From Scytalidium lignicola (Eukaryota; Ascomycota; Leotiomycetes), in assembly GCA_002812745.2 (NCBI GenBank), contig NCSJ02000072.1, forward strand, positions 62,001 to 126,000: 64,000 nucleotides of DNA, given 5' to 3'. Shown piece by piece: positions 44,800 to 55,761 of this stretch (the stretch's first letter is position 1; each line of letters begins with the position of its first letter). The notes beneath the pieces were generated by a model. It did no database searches and had not been told where the DNA came from. It saw only the letters and a list, made by a program, of their open reading frames with translations. A program made the translations under genes and the position numbers.

Positions 44800-45337
44800 T
44801 CACAGATAACTTGCATAAGGATGGATAGCACCTGCAGTCAGGTATATGTCTTCTGGGTTAGCAGTAAAGCCGTCACGTCCTAGATATTTCTTATTTAGCC
44901 ACTTAACAAAGAGAAGTCTAGAGAACATACTCGAGAAATCCTGCAACACTTTCCTTGATCATTGGTATACCTCTACTAGGACTATAGCTTCCGATAGACC
45001 CTATATGCCGCAGAAGCCATCTCGCCCTTTCCAAGACATCGGGTTTGTAGTCCAAGTGATGCACAAGAATATATTCATTATCTAATAAAGGGGGGTACTC
45101 TAATAAGCTGAGAACCTGCCTGAAGAAAGTGATGGGTTTCTGGCCCAGTTCTTGGGGATTTCCAATATTGGCGCAGATAACATTGTCGAATGGAAGCTCG
45201 ATAGATCCTTTTGCGAGAGCAGAGTTTAGCTTTTCTGAGCGAATTGATAATTCACCCCTTACTGCATATTTAGCTGTGCGGGTATTAGGGTTCACGTTAC
45301 TAATGTTAAGTCAACGTAGAGTGGCCGTGGAAGACAT
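44800..45337 (-). pseudogene. Alanine aminotransferase, N-terminal fragment only
   Basis: From the ATG at 45337 the frame reads MSSTATLR, a TGA at 45311-45313, then NVNPNTRTAKYAVRGEL, ICANIGNPQELGQKPITFFR, QVLSLLEYPPLL, ERARWLLRHIGSIGSYSPSR and SVAGFLE. After an intron-like break comes GRDGFTANPEDIYLTAGA. These are the N-terminal third of fungal alanine aminotransferase (GPT/ALT), which transfers the amino group of alanine to 2-oxoglutarate. The match stops at LTAGA. The pyridoxal-phosphate lysine and everything after it are missing, so no enzyme can be made. The early TGA in an otherwise well-kept frame suggests recent loss or a truncated duplicate. Confidence 0.8.
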
Positions 45338-45896
45338 TGTAGTAAATAGTGAAAGTGAGATAGGTTGGGCCTAAAAAGAACGACTCAGACTATTTATCTT
45401 CAAGCCCGAAATTTTTCAACGGTAAAATGATTAATAATATTGACAAAAAGTAAAAGGATTCCTTATTTCATAATTATATCGTTATCTTTGCTTGTTATAA
45501 GATCTCTAAGTTACAGATCTGGATTCTCAAGGCGCCAAGCCTCGCGCTCCGGCAAAGCCAAGTCACCTCATAGATCCCCAATGTTATTCATGTAATTATC
45601 ATTCGCTCCTACAAACTCAGGGAATACTCGTAATGGTACTATTTAGAAAGATATAGGATTTAAGTCTTTAATATTTCATATCTTTTTGAATAACTTAGCT
45701 TAATTGAATGGCTAATTTTGAGTATATAAGAAGACTTCAAGTAGATCACACAATTTGTAGTAGTGTGGGCTTTTTGTATGCCTCTATAAACCTGAGACCG
45801 AGGCAATATAGAAAANGACAAAACAGAAAAAANCCTTACCCTGTTTTCCTAATTTTCCAATCAAGATCACGACGAGTACTGGAGGAATTTAACCCA
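45338..45896. other. Intergenic spacer
   Basis: No gene. Two N bases lie close together at about 45816 and 45833, both at A runs. A GC-richer patch near 45530-45570 stands out from the AT-rich surroundings but has no identifiable function. Confidence 0.35.
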
Positions 45897-47971
45897 CTAA
45901 GTTGAACGTACCATTGCTGTCCTCAAAGCCTGCGAAGCCAGTTTCTGTACCATTCCATCTTGATCAAAGCCCACGACAAAGGCATCTGGAGACAGAACAT
46001 TGTAACTAGTACTATCTAATTGAAACCAATAGTCATTAGATCCATCCCATGGGTCCCCACCATACGGAATCCCATTCTGAGCCAAGGCTTCCATGTGGAA
46101 CTTGTAATACGTCAAACTATCGAAGCCCTGAATTTTGAGTTCTGTCGGATATAAGCGGAAGTCATCATAAGCGGCATACAACTGGCTGGTTAGGAAGTCA
46201 GTACCATTACTGATCCATTGCTTGATGACGATACCGGGACCACCATCTACAGCTAGAGTAATTGACGAGTTGAGGTTTGTAGATTTGAAGGTACCAGTGA
46301 AAGCATTCTTGGCTTGATGTTTGGAGGCTGCTTCTGCGGCATTGTACTAGAAGGCGATATGTAAGTACATAGTATATTATCTAGGTTTTCATATTATACG
46401 AACGAATATATCCACAAGCGTCCCTCGAATGGGTTGTACTTGAGGGTGTGGGTTGTCGCCCGCTGCCATAACAGTGATGCCGATGTTATAATCTGGGATG
46501 AGGCAAAAGAAGGTAGAATATCGACCAATATCTCTAGATTTGCAATATGAATCCAGGAGGCGACTGGTGTTAACGATTGTGTTGACTGGAATTGGTAGTC
46601 GATATATCTCCCAAGGAGCCTGAAGAAGAGACACAAGTTAGTTTGTTAGCGTATCAAAGTGGAGAAACTTTTACCTACACCGACTGCAGCTTCCCACTGT
46701 GAAGTAAATGTTATTGGCTTCATCCACCGCCGAGTCATGACCGGAGATATTAACTTGTTGGTGAGAATTACTTGGCCCCAAGTGATGAGGTCCTTAGTCG
46801 AGGTGAATTGACCACCAGCTCTGATGTGTGTTAGAAAGATGCAAAGGAAAATGGAATTTTCCTTACGGATCTTGAATACCACCATCATAGTTCCATTGTG
46901 CATAAGTATTGTTTCTAGGAATGATAGCATCCACGTTGTCGCCGGGTGGTGTTGGAGTTGTTGAGTTCATACCCAGAATTTGAGCAAAGTCAAGTTGGCC
47001 CTGGTTTATTGACTTGCCAGTAATGTTCTCATATGCAAACCCCAGGAGAATATAGGCCATATTGGAATAGGTGGGACTTGTATAGGAAGGAAAAACTGGA
47101 GGGTGGCTGATTACTTCGGCCAGCAATTCTCGAGGTTCAAATTTAGCTTGAGGGTCATTCGTAGGGAGCATATTACTTACGTGATCTTGTGCAGGGGGGT
47201 TGTGGCCCATAGCGCTACAATTTATGATTGTATCATTGGGTAACGGAGGAAATCCAGATAGAATATCGTCTAGCATAGATTCCTCTAGTGCTATATCTCC
47301 AATTGACACTTCCCCTGAGTTAGTATTGATTCAGAGAGAATTCTAGCTCTGCTTACCATCACGTCCAATACCTGATATTTGGGAAGCAAGAGAACCTATA
47401 GTGACTTCGCCCCATTTAGTTTGTAAGAGGGGGTTTTCATAACTGTACGAAGCATCGTCAAGTTTAGACTGCAGCAGAAGGAATATTTAGACTGGCTGTA
47501 TATCGAGTGAAAGACAAGAGAGCAACTTACGATATATTTTGTGATTGGGTCCGTAAAAATTGAGTCTCCAATATCAACCATCCAAGCATACATCACTAGA
47601 AGCTTGCCTAAGCTACCAGTTCTATATACTGTATTGTCGGTCAGTTTTCCTTTGGTATAGGAGCCAATAAGCTCGGGTGCTTCGAAATGAAAGTCAAATA
47701 AAGGTTCGTTACAAATTAAATCAAATACAGAAGTGGAGAAAGAGGTACCCTTGTTGTCGAGTGGACCATAGGTGCTATTTCCTGTCTGAATGATTTTGTT
47801 CAGGGCGGCTGCAGCTTGTGTTTTGGCATCATCCCATGCTTGAAAGTTTCGGTTTGCAGCTGGCAGGTAGATAGGGCCAAGTAAACTAAGATCAATGGTC
47901 TGATCAAACACTACTGCAGATGTAGATATGACAAGACTCGCCCAAAGTATACCACTAAGTCTGAACGCCAT
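45897..47971 (-). CDS. Secreted beta-lactamase-fold serine hydrolase (ARB_00930-like)
   Basis: Exons 47971-47531, 47468-47357, 47314-46867, 46820-46679, 46619-46404 and 46346-45897 keep phase and give 602 residues. MAFRLSGILWASLVISTSAV is a signal peptide. The serine beta-lactamase/transpeptidase motifs are present: SLGK (the SxxK nucleophile, in YRTGSLGKLLVMYAW) and YSN (the YxN motif, in SPTYSNMAYILLGF). Other family marks are VTIGSLASQISGIGRD and AGGQFTSTKDL. The last 150 residues form the separate C-terminal beta domain typical of fungal ARB_00930-type proteins. Bacterial relatives are class C beta-lactamases and DD-peptidases; fungal members are esterase-like hydrolases of mostly unknown substrate. 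Rich in N-glycosylation sites. No stops; one donor is the less common GTTCGT. Looks functional. Confidence 0.9.
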
Positions 47972-48772
47972 TGTGATATCAATTAGAATACGCTAGTGAC
48001 CGGTTAAGTGATGGAATTAACTGGTTGTTTGAGAGGAGAGAAAAGACTAATAGTGGACGGCGTATAAAGAGTTTTGGTTGTGGTATAGGGTTAAATTAAA
48101 TGCTGATAACTGATAGTTAAATGAAAGACACGAGAGCCACTGTGGAGATTCTCTCTGTCCTTCCAATTCATTCATGCAGGTAAGCTTGGTACAGAGAGAA
48201 ATACTCAAATTTAGCAGTACGGCTTACAAGTTCCATGTTTACAAGCAAAAGCCTCATTTTTTCTTGATTTCATACTAGATAATGTGTAATCCTGAATGCC
48301 CTCTTGGTAGTTGCTGGTAAAGGGCATCAACTAGTTAATAGTTGGTGTGCTCGTAAACTTCTGTGGCTTTTATTCCTTACTAATCATCCAAAAACAGAGG
48401 ATGAGTGCGCGCCAACCCCTATCCCTGCTATTCAAATCCAAGCCCCTCGGCTTCGCAAGCTAGAGCCTGCTAGCCATTATAATATTAGTGTCATATTATA
48501 GTTTGCCTTGACCTACGCTTGTTCACTGTTTTATTGCCTTCAGTTACTTTGAGATCTAAAAAATGAGGGAAGGAGGGTAATTGGGGATTGAGATACTGCC
48601 CATTTGCATATCACTTTAGAACATCATCCTCGCCTCATGCCGTATACGAGAACAAGAGTCCGTCATGGCCACTAGCCTTTCCATCTACTGGGCAGTGTAC
48701 TAATGAGATAGATTTTTGGTTGATATTTATCCTGTAAATGGATGTTCTTGTCTGCATAAACCTCGTTGTGTA
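47972..48772. other. Intergenic region upstream of the beta-lactamase-fold gene
   Basis: Contains the minus-strand promoter of that gene (a TTTATA-type motif near 48062) and a motif-free 65-codon frame at 48304-48501. Nothing else is seen. Confidence 0.4.
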
Positions 48773-49775
48773 TCAAAGCAATGTAATCCTATAAAGTGAG
48801 TATTTATCTTTTACAAGGGTGAAATATATACGGTTTAAGCTTCTTATGGACATAAATTGTATAGTGCCAGTTCGGTGACTAGCTCCACTCGGTGTACTGT
48901 CCAGCTCCTTTGTCAGATCGAGGTCGATCAATCTTCTTTTCGGGCCTCCTTCAGCAGCAGGTTTTGTAATAATAATATTGTTTTCGGAAATTTCCCGATG
49001 TAGTATCTTGCCATCCTCAAGAAGTGATCTATGACCAGCGATAACATCTCGAAATACTTCTAAGAGCTCTATCACAGACTTGTATGCATGCAGCGGTTGT
49101 GCGGCTGGTGATACCATTAAGCAGCAGTGCACACGATTGCCATATGTCTCACTCTCCTAGACTGTCCAAATCAGGTTCCTGAATACTGAGGACGTCAGAC
49201 TTGTGCGACTCATCCTCTTTCACGTTCTGCTCAGCATTCTGCTCGGCATTTCGCTCTGCGTTCCGAGCAATAGATTAGCTGTCGTTGGATCTAGACCTCT
49301 TGGCGGGACTAGTCTCAACTGCAGATTGCCCTTCACGTTTTCTTTTCTGTCCGGAAGATAAAATCGAGCTGCTTCTCGTGCTGATTGCCAGGCTAGTGGG
49401 GCGTCTTATGCCACTCCTAGACCTTCCCCGAAGATCACTTGTCCTCGAATCTTCTCGGCGGATGGAAAGCTTTCGGAGTTGCCCGAATTCCATACCATTT
49501 TGCAAACTTGCAATAGTGTCCAGACTTCCATCAATAGAAATCTGCTCATGATGGAACCATTGAGCGATACCTGTAACCCTTCTCTCCGTAGCCAATTTCA
49601 AAAGTCTTCCTTCACGCTGCCTTTTATCAGATGGCCAAGCGAACTTCACGACATATTCCCAGTCTGTTGATTTGTTTCTTCTCCCCCGATAGCAAGCAGT
49701 TCCTCTGAAAACCACTGCTTTTTGTGAGGCAATCGGCTGGCCCTCCAAACGGATCCCCGGTCCCACACCGACCAC
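48773..49775 (-). pseudogene. Broken FunK1-type fungal protein kinase
   Basis: The minus strand carries the parts of a FunK1 kinase. WEYVVKFAWPSDKRQREGRL holds the Lys-containing N-lobe strand. A long insert includes RKREGQSAVETSPAKRSRS and an acidic-basic repeat of NAEQ/NAER. Then come ELLEVFRDVIAGHRSLLEDG, ILHREISENNIII and RRLIDLDLTKELD, followed by SGASHRTGTIQFMSI. The catalytic loop reads HREIS where the family has HRDIS, replacing the catalytic Asp with Glu. A TAG after RSRSNDS (49275) and a frame change near 49160 split the gene. The apparent start at 49775 lies within sequence resembling a MITE end (see the repeat at 49745), so the true 5' end has been replaced. Confidence 0.75.
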
Positions 49776-49830
49776 TGGATTTTACAGCGAAATCAACAAA
49801 AAAAANGACCCTAGCAATCTTAACAACCAA
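49745..49830. repeat. Degenerate solo end of the MITE family
   Basis: ATCCCCGGTCCCACACCG, then ACCACTGGATTTTACAGCG followed by AAATCAAC, resembles the left end of the element at 52326 (ATTCCCGGTCCACCGGCCC, then ACTGAAATTTACTGTAAAAT). I found no matching inverted end nearby. It sits at the 5' end of the FunK1 relic. Confidence 0.5.
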
Positions 49831-49897
49831 CTTATATTTCTCTATAAAATTTGAAATCATAAATTTTTATGAAATGATTATTATATATGTTCCAGTC

Positions 49898-49945
49898 CAT
49901 ACGCCAACTGCCTAGGCCATACACCAATTTTACGGTTGGCGTATG
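49898..49945. repeat. 11-bp perfect inverted repeat
   Basis: CATACGCCAAC (49898-49908) and GTTGGCGTATG (49935-49945) are exact reverse complements separated by 26 bp. A third, imperfect copy (CATACACCAA) lies between them. It could be a protein-binding palindrome or the remains of a mobile-element end; no function can be assigned. Confidence 0.6.
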
Positions 49946-50319
49946 ATCTAGGCGATACGCAATCACATGTAAACCTCACGCAAACCACCTTACCCCACCA
50001 TAGCGGTGTAGCTACAAATGTAATTGTTTCCCCCTTACTTTCCAGCCTTTAATTACTTTCAATTAAGCTGTTCTCAGTCAATATGACTTTAATTGAGTCA
50101 ATTAATTCATTTCCTAATGATGTACACTTTGCTTTTCAGGATTATACATATAGCGAAAGCTATGTTAACAAAGAGCGGATTGATCCACAACACTGGCAAA
50201 GAATGCATGGGTTTTCAGACAATCTAAGCTTAAAACCAGAAAATCGAGCTGATAGAAACCTAAAACACAGAACAATTGATCTGAACCCCTTATTAACTAG
50301 TTTCACTACTCTCTCTCTC

Positions 50320-51700
50320 TTATTTTCTAACGTTATCAAACACACCATACAGCCAGTCGAAAATTACTTGGGCCAATTGAGGCTCGGCTCCTAAGCTGCA
50401 GTGTTCACCAGCTCCCAGGACAGTAGTGAACTCATGAAATGTGGTATTTTTGCCAGCCTGTGTGAAGACGGCCTCTGCTTGCTCCGGTTGGGTCAAGGTC
50501 AGGGTGTCATTCTGGGCCTTGGCCAAGAAGACGGGGACGTTGATGGCCTTGGCAACGTCTGGTGTGAGGGCGAACTGGTTGAGCTGGGTCAGCCAGTCAG
50601 AGGGTGAGTTTGTGTTGAACGACCACTTGCTCTGGGCGATGAGCCAGCGTAGGTCTGTCGGCACTGAGGGTAAGACCTCGAGTTCATTCCAGAGGGTATC
50701 GAAGGCGGTGACGTTACCCTCAATGAAAGAGTCGATCATGGATGGCTCTAGCTGGGACGTGATCGCATCGCTCATGTTCTTCAGACCATCCACGGCTATC
50801 ACGGCCGCGACTCGGGGCTCCTTGCTCGCGGCCAGCGGCGCCAGCAAGCCGCCGAAGGATATTCCCATTAAGGCAATGCGTGAAGAGTCCACATCGGCGC
50901 GCGAGATGAGGTACGACACTGCTGGAGTTACGACGCTCCACCAGTCCGGAATAAAGCCCAGTTGCTGCTGGCGGCGGACCGTGGGCTGGCGGCGGACCTT
51001 CGTATGTTGCCACATTCCAGCCCCTGGAGAGAGCCCCGAGGCCAATATAGTGGTAGCTATCTTCCTGTGCGGCGTCATACCCGTTACCCACCAGCAGGGT
51101 AGGGGCCTTGGTGCAGTCATTGTGAGCCTTGTAGAAGGTAATGGGCACGGTGAACTTGGTACCATTCTCCGACATAGCGGAGACATTGACTCGCTCACCA
51201 GGTATGTCTAAAAGAGAGATTGCAATGTCGAAGTCCGTCAGGACCGAGTCCCACAGAGTGTAGATGCGTGGGTCGGAGATATTTCCGTGTAAGAAAAACT
51301 CTGCAGCCCGGTAGTACGAAGATGCCCGAAAGTAGGCCTCGCGAGCTGAGACGGGATTCTTCGTGACATTGACCGACCTAGCCACATCATGGATGGCATC
51401 GGCAAGATAGTTGAACTCGTTGTAAACGCTCTCATAATCTCCAGGAAGAATTTGGGAAACTGCACGCAGCACTTCGCTGGTTGCTGAGCCGCCGCCGTTG
51501 GCCAGAGCGAGTATCTCTGTGAAGTAGAAGGAGAAATAGTCGTCGGTGCTCAGAGGAAAAAGGGCCGGGGCAGATACGTTATTGGTACCATTGTAAGCCG
51601 TAGACTGGCGGCCTAGGAGCCGCGAAGGAAACGGGTGGAACTGTGAGGCCGCTGTGAGGGTGAAGCCTCCCGCGAGGATGAAAACTGCTACAGACTTCAT
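50320..51700 (-). CDS. Secreted alpha/beta hydrolase with one frameshift
   Basis: Two overlapping frames together encode one intronless alpha/beta hydrolase of about 460 residues. The first, from 51700, starts with a signal peptide (MKSVAVFILAGGFTLTAASQ) and runs through YYRAAEFFLHGN and KAPTLLVGNGYDAAQEDSYH to WNVATYEGPP. The second resumes with QPTVRRQQQLGFIPDWW and carries the nucleophile elbow ALMGISFGGLLAP, the acid region VPVFLAKAQND and the His in LGAGEHC. Relatives include 2,6-dihydropseudooxynicotine-hydrolase-like and other fungal FrsA-type proteins. The expected join is YEG-PGQPTVRRQQ. Here one extra base lies within two copies of GGCGGCGGACC (50970-50999), shifting the frame. A sequencing slip or a recent mutation would both explain it. 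Otherwise no damage is seen. Substrate unknown. Confidence 0.8.
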
Positions 51701-52325
51701 CTTTGCTGAGAGCTACAAGATATTGAGACAACGCTGTTTTGTCCAAGAAAGGGTTTTCGTTGAATGATTGCAGTCTTATATGTACGCTAAGCATAAGAAG
51801 TTCACCGAACTCGTCTAGTGCTATATATATATTTCTTTGGAGGCTTCGTTGTAAACTTATAATTCCCGGATTTCGATGGAAACCCGGATGCAATAGAGGT
51901 AAGCAACATAGAATTGTCGCTCTGTATGATTAACGCCATGCTGTGCCTCATTTCGTATAACAACTCATAGCGTGGTTGGCCTTTGATGAGGAGATCAACA
52001 TCCTCGTCACTTTCATCTGCAAGTACCGTGGTTTGGTATGTGGCGAATCAACCACACGTTTTGCTCCATGCCAAACTCTCGAGTGTCCCACTATTCCCGG
52101 GACAGCGATCAGTAAGAATAAAAGATCACGTTCATGAGCCAATCAATGTGCCAATTGAGCACGACAAAGGAGGCGTGGTTTACCGTATTCGGGCTTGTAA
52201 GGAGTAGTGCGCTTTGTAAGTCGAGTGTCATGGGCAAGGGCCAGGTCCACCGTATAAATTCCTAGCTGATCACAATTGGCCAATCGGAACTCCCCCTCCC
52301 CCCCACACACACTCTGTAGACGGAA
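51701..52325. other. Promoter region of the alpha/beta hydrolase and spacer
   Basis: No other gene is supported. Short overlapping frames on both strands at 51948-52207 have no motif. Confidence 0.4.
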
Positions 52326-52729
52326 TAACGTAATTCCCGGTCCACCGGCCCACTGAAATTTACTGTAAAATCAACGAAAACTGTATATCAATAACTCAAC
52401 AAATATATAATTATATTTAATCAAACTTTGAAATCTATTTATTTATTTAATAATTAATAAGTATACAAATTTTGACGTGTGTAGCATTTATAGTTTGTGC
52501 TATATAATAAAACAGCCTTGTGTTGAAGGTCTAAAATCTAATCTAACTATGTTACAAGCATTTAAACAAAAAAATGACTAAATATTTGGAATCAGATTAA
52601 AGTAATTAACTATTTTGCAAAAATTTATTTCTTTAAACTTTGTATTTGTTGAGTTATTACTGTACAGTTTTCGTTGATTTTGCATTAAATTTCAGTGGGC
52701 CGGTAGACCGTGGACTGGGAATTACGTTA
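52326..52729. mobile_element. MITE, copy 1: TA-flanked, about 80-bp inverted ends
   Basis: The 404-bp element starts TAACGTAATTCCCGGTCCAC and ends with the inverse of TAACGTAATTCCCAGTCCAC. The inverted ends continue through CCGGCCCACTGAAATTTA, AAAATCAACGAAAACTGTA and AATAACTCAACAAATA. They differ by an 8-bp indel (GGTCTACC present on the right only) and a few bases. The interior is AT-rich and non-coding. The terminal TA on both sides fits the TA target duplication of Tc1/mariner/pogo-class elements. A second copy lies at 57642. Confidence 0.85.
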
Positions 52730-52899
52730 CTACACAGGGCGATTATCTAAAGTATAGAGAAGGAACCCGAGTGCGAGATACTTCGTATAGATGTCTGCAT
52801 TTCAATAGCACCTCCCATTCCCACTACACCGTTTCGCGCCGAGCTGCTCACAGCAATGCGGATAGCTGAGTCTCTTTTTGTTAATTCCACTGCTGATTC

Positions 52900-53530
52900 T
52901 TCGACGATAATTTACATTCGTCTCTCCGATGGTGCGAGTGCAAAACGGTTGATTGTTTCAAGGCACTCCATAGGTACCTCTTTGAGTGTGTCTGCCACCT
53001 GGTAAAGTGATGAACGATGGAATCTTCTAAATTTCCGCATTCGAGATGCGATATTGCGTAATGGATTGGTCTCGGGGAGAGTGTGGATATCCGTCTAGAG
53101 CTTGATCGCCCTTCTCTAAAGCCTATCTTATGCGGAGGCAATGTAAGCTTCTGCTTCTGCTATGCTTGTTGCTACTGTAACAAACGTTCCTATGATCGCT
53201 TGTACGCTTATTTTCTGGATTCGATTAATCGATCTTGCCGCTTTATAGTTAAATTCGTGCATTTACACGTTGGAAGCATAATCTTTTATTAAAGCAATAG
53301 CTGCCGTGAACAGCTGACGCGTTGTAGGTGGCGACAGTCCCTTCAATCGCTTTAATTCCATTACCGCTTTTAAGCCTTTAAAAGCTGCTTTTGCTATATG
53401 TTCTCTGTACTTGAGTTTAGCATCCATAACTACTCTAAGGATTTGACATGGTCTTTAGGTCGGACTGCCTCTCCTTTAATGATGAAAGGTTTTAGCTCCA
53501 GAGTGGGACGTCCGAGACAGGATGGAAGAA
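52900..53530 (-). pseudogene. Non-LTR retrotransposon (Tad-like LINE) reverse-transcriptase fragment
   Basis: The minus strand reads KPFIIKGEAVRPKDHVKSLE, MDAKLKYREHIAKAAFKG, AVMELKRLKGLSPPTTRQLF, AARSINRIQKISVQAIIGTF, TVATSIAEAEAYIAS and ETNPLRNIASRMRKFRRFHR. This is the stretch after the catalytic palm of Tad-type reverse transcriptases, leading toward RNase H. Stops replace Trp, Gln or Arg codons at several points. The catalytic palm motif and first ORF are missing, so it is a dead fragment. Confidence 0.75.
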
Positions 53531-53870
53531 ATTAGCGAAATGCCGCTAGTTGTTGGTGGCAGATATAAATTCGTGCGCGCTATGGATGAAAGAAGGGGCT
53601 TGCGGGTTGCACCGACTTGGCTGCCAGGTAGTTTGCTGGCCTGTTCTCCGCTGCCTGAATAGCACTCCCACAGCTCTGTCACGTATAATAAGATTGTAGT
53701 TCTTCGCAGTTATTGTGTACATTCAGGCCGCGACCAGTTGTGCTTTTTCCCCCCATCGAGCTACATTTTTGTCTCCAGTCTCTTGAAAATAAGTTTACTT
53801 GTCCACGATAGCAAGGCATTGATCCTGGCCAACCGGCTTCACTTCTTCTTAGTGCCAGAAAATAGCGGAC

Positions 53871-55014
53871 ATGGGGGATGACAGGCCCTTGCGATTACTG
53901 TCACTCGGTGAGGCTCCATAACCTTAAGGCTACTCGCTGTGGTCTCGCTGTGGTCTTTCGATGCTGATCCATGTCAGACGGTGGTGGTGTTCGCGGCATC
54001 TCGAGCCTTTACATCCTCAAATATGTCATGTACGAGTTGCAGGAAAAGGAGAAGCTCTCAGTACTCCCACAACCGTGCGACTATTTCGACATGATTTCCG
54101 GAACATCCACAGGAGGGTAATATGAAATATGTTCCATCGCTTGCCTCTTAGATTCGCTGACTAGCAGCAGGCTGATTGCTATCATGCTTGGAGTCCTGGA
54201 CATGCATATAGATACATGCATAGAGAAGTACGAAGAGCTCGCGAAAGAAGTTTTCCAAGATGACTACCATTTTTCGCAAATTGAAGCCCTGCAGCAAATA
54301 CAGGCTGTTTTAGGAGCAAATCGTTTCGACCACTTGAAGCTCGAGAAGATTGTCAAAGCATTGGTGAGAAGCGAAGCAGAAGCTCTTCTGCCAGTGACTC
54401 AGGGCAATCTTCCTACAAACCTTGAAGACACCCCTATGAACTTCCGTGCAACTCCAGATGGGACGCGGCCAAAATGCAAAGTGTCTGTCCAAGATGAGTC
54501 CCAAAGGCTACTCGGAATTTTGATTTACTAATTCTCTCCCAGGTTCGTGTGCGCGACAGCTGAGAGACTGACGGCATCGACTCTTTTCCGAAGTTACAAC
54601 CTCAGGGGTACTGCACAGGCTGGAAATTTTCCTTGTTGCATATGGGAGGCTTGCCGGGCCACCACGGCTGCTCCTTTCTTCTTCGCACCAGTCATAATCG
54701 GTCCCAACCGTTCCAAATACTGTGACGGAGCTTTAAATTGCAATAATCCAGCCTTGATGCTCAAGGAAGAGGCTGCCTCTGTCTGGAGTAATAGAAAAAT
54801 CGGCTGCCTTCTCAGCATTGGAACAGGCTTTCAACAGTTGAAAGATGTCTTCTCCGGACTCAAAATCGTCAAGGCAAAAGTGACAGAGACGCAAGGTACG
54901 CACGCGGCCCTCTCAAAGGCGTATACGGGAAAGAGAGGCTACTATCGTTTTGATGTTAGCACTGGGTTGGATAAAATACTCCAGACAAGGTCTGGCATTT
55001 CATCTCATCTTTAG
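53871..55014 (+). CDS. Patatin-like phospholipase, probably truncated
   Basis: Exons 53871-53907, 53978-54116, 54171-54482 and 54543-55014 keep phase and give 319 residues. The start MGDDRPLRLLSL leads across the first splice into the oxyanion loop DGGGVRGISSLYIL. The catalytic serine is in FDMISGTSTGGLIAIMLG, and the Asp in KYCDGALNCNNPAL completes the Ser-Asp dyad of patatin-type lipid acyl hydrolases. KCKVFVCAT and FFFAPVIIG are further family blocks. Fungal members often carry NB-ARC, TPR or ankyrin repeats behind the patatin domain and act in incompatibility-type responses. Here the frame ends just after YYRFDVSTGLDKI, where relatives continue. So the C-terminus is cut, and the next gene's fragment lies four bases beyond the stop. 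The patatin core itself looks complete. Confidence 0.82.
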
Positions 55015-55018
55015 AATA

Positions 55019-55345
55019 CTACGCATCTCGCATCGAGATGTGGCCTAAAACACCTTCCCCGTAACCCTGTTTGCCAAAGAATCGAAAGGATGCGGCCATA
55101 TGCTCCTTCATCCATTGCCTCTGTGCACTGAGATCAGAAAAAGTTGGTATTCCTTGTAGCTTGAGCTTGTTATTTCGGTCTCCGCGAGCTAGAGCTTGGA
55201 AAACTCGATCGTTAACCGCTGAGGCCATGGTAAACTGGTTATTAGCTTTCATGACCAGAGTGCCTGTTTGAGTGATTGTACTAGACATTTCTAAAGAGTT
55301 CTGGATTTCTTTAGAGTCTAAGGAGACTGATTCATATAATAACAA
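55019..55345 (-). pseudogene. Class II aldolase/adducin-like N-terminal fragment
   Basis: A 108-codon frame, with the likely start at MSSTITQTGTL (55288), contains LQGIPTFSDLSAQRQWMKEH, MAASFRFFGKQGYGEG and VLGHISMRDA. These are the first helices and the 'GHISvRdp' strand of fungal class II aldolase/adducin proteins. It stops there. The zinc-binding histidines and the rest of the domain are absent, and the patatin gene occupies the DNA where they would lie. It is a truncated duplicate, or the break point of a rearrangement. Confidence 0.72.
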
Positions 55346-55761
55346 AGAATAGACTTATGGAGGGGAGATTGTAAGAAGGCTTCTTGCTAGTCTGCGATGC
55401 TCTGCACATAGTTGCTGGGGGTTCGTCCACTCTCATCCAGAGCTTTCAGTAAGCTTAGCTAATAAATTTAAACCAGAGATATAACTATCAGTTAATAGTG
55501 TTTTGGAATGCTTAGCTACACCCGCCGGATACGCCTTAGTGGCGTGATAGTAGGCATACTAGGCATATTTTGCAGAGAATACGCTCTTTCTTTAGCATAA
55601 ATTATACTACCTTATTAGGACAATGGGACTTCAGAAACTGACAGGGTCAAACAAGCATAATCTGACAGACTTCTGCTAGATTCTAGACTAGCTTGTAGGT
55701 GTGTACCTAGCTTAGACTGAGGCATGTCCAAGTAGAACTTCTCGGGGTTTCGAATTTTACT
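55346..55761. other. Intergenic spacer
   Basis: No gene is visible between the aldolase fragment and the regulator's 3' end. Confidence 0.4.

Noticed and set aside
44918..45295. Plus-strand frames across the aminotransferase fragment
   Set aside because: The minus strand matches alanine aminotransferase over more than 120 residues; the plus frames are shadows.
49898..49945. Transcription terminator hairpin at the 11-bp inverted repeat
   Set aside because: Intrinsic terminators of this kind are a bacterial feature; the surroundings are fungal and no T run follows.
50441..51211. 256-codon plus-strand frame across the alpha/beta hydrolase
   Set aside because: It is a long antisense frame over GC-richer coding DNA. 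The minus strand carries the nucleophile elbow and signal peptide.
53476..53870. Extension of the LINE fragment to about 53.8 kb
   Set aside because: Beyond about 53530 the minus frame no longer resembles reverse transcriptase, and the plus frame is equally protein-like, so I stopped the call there.
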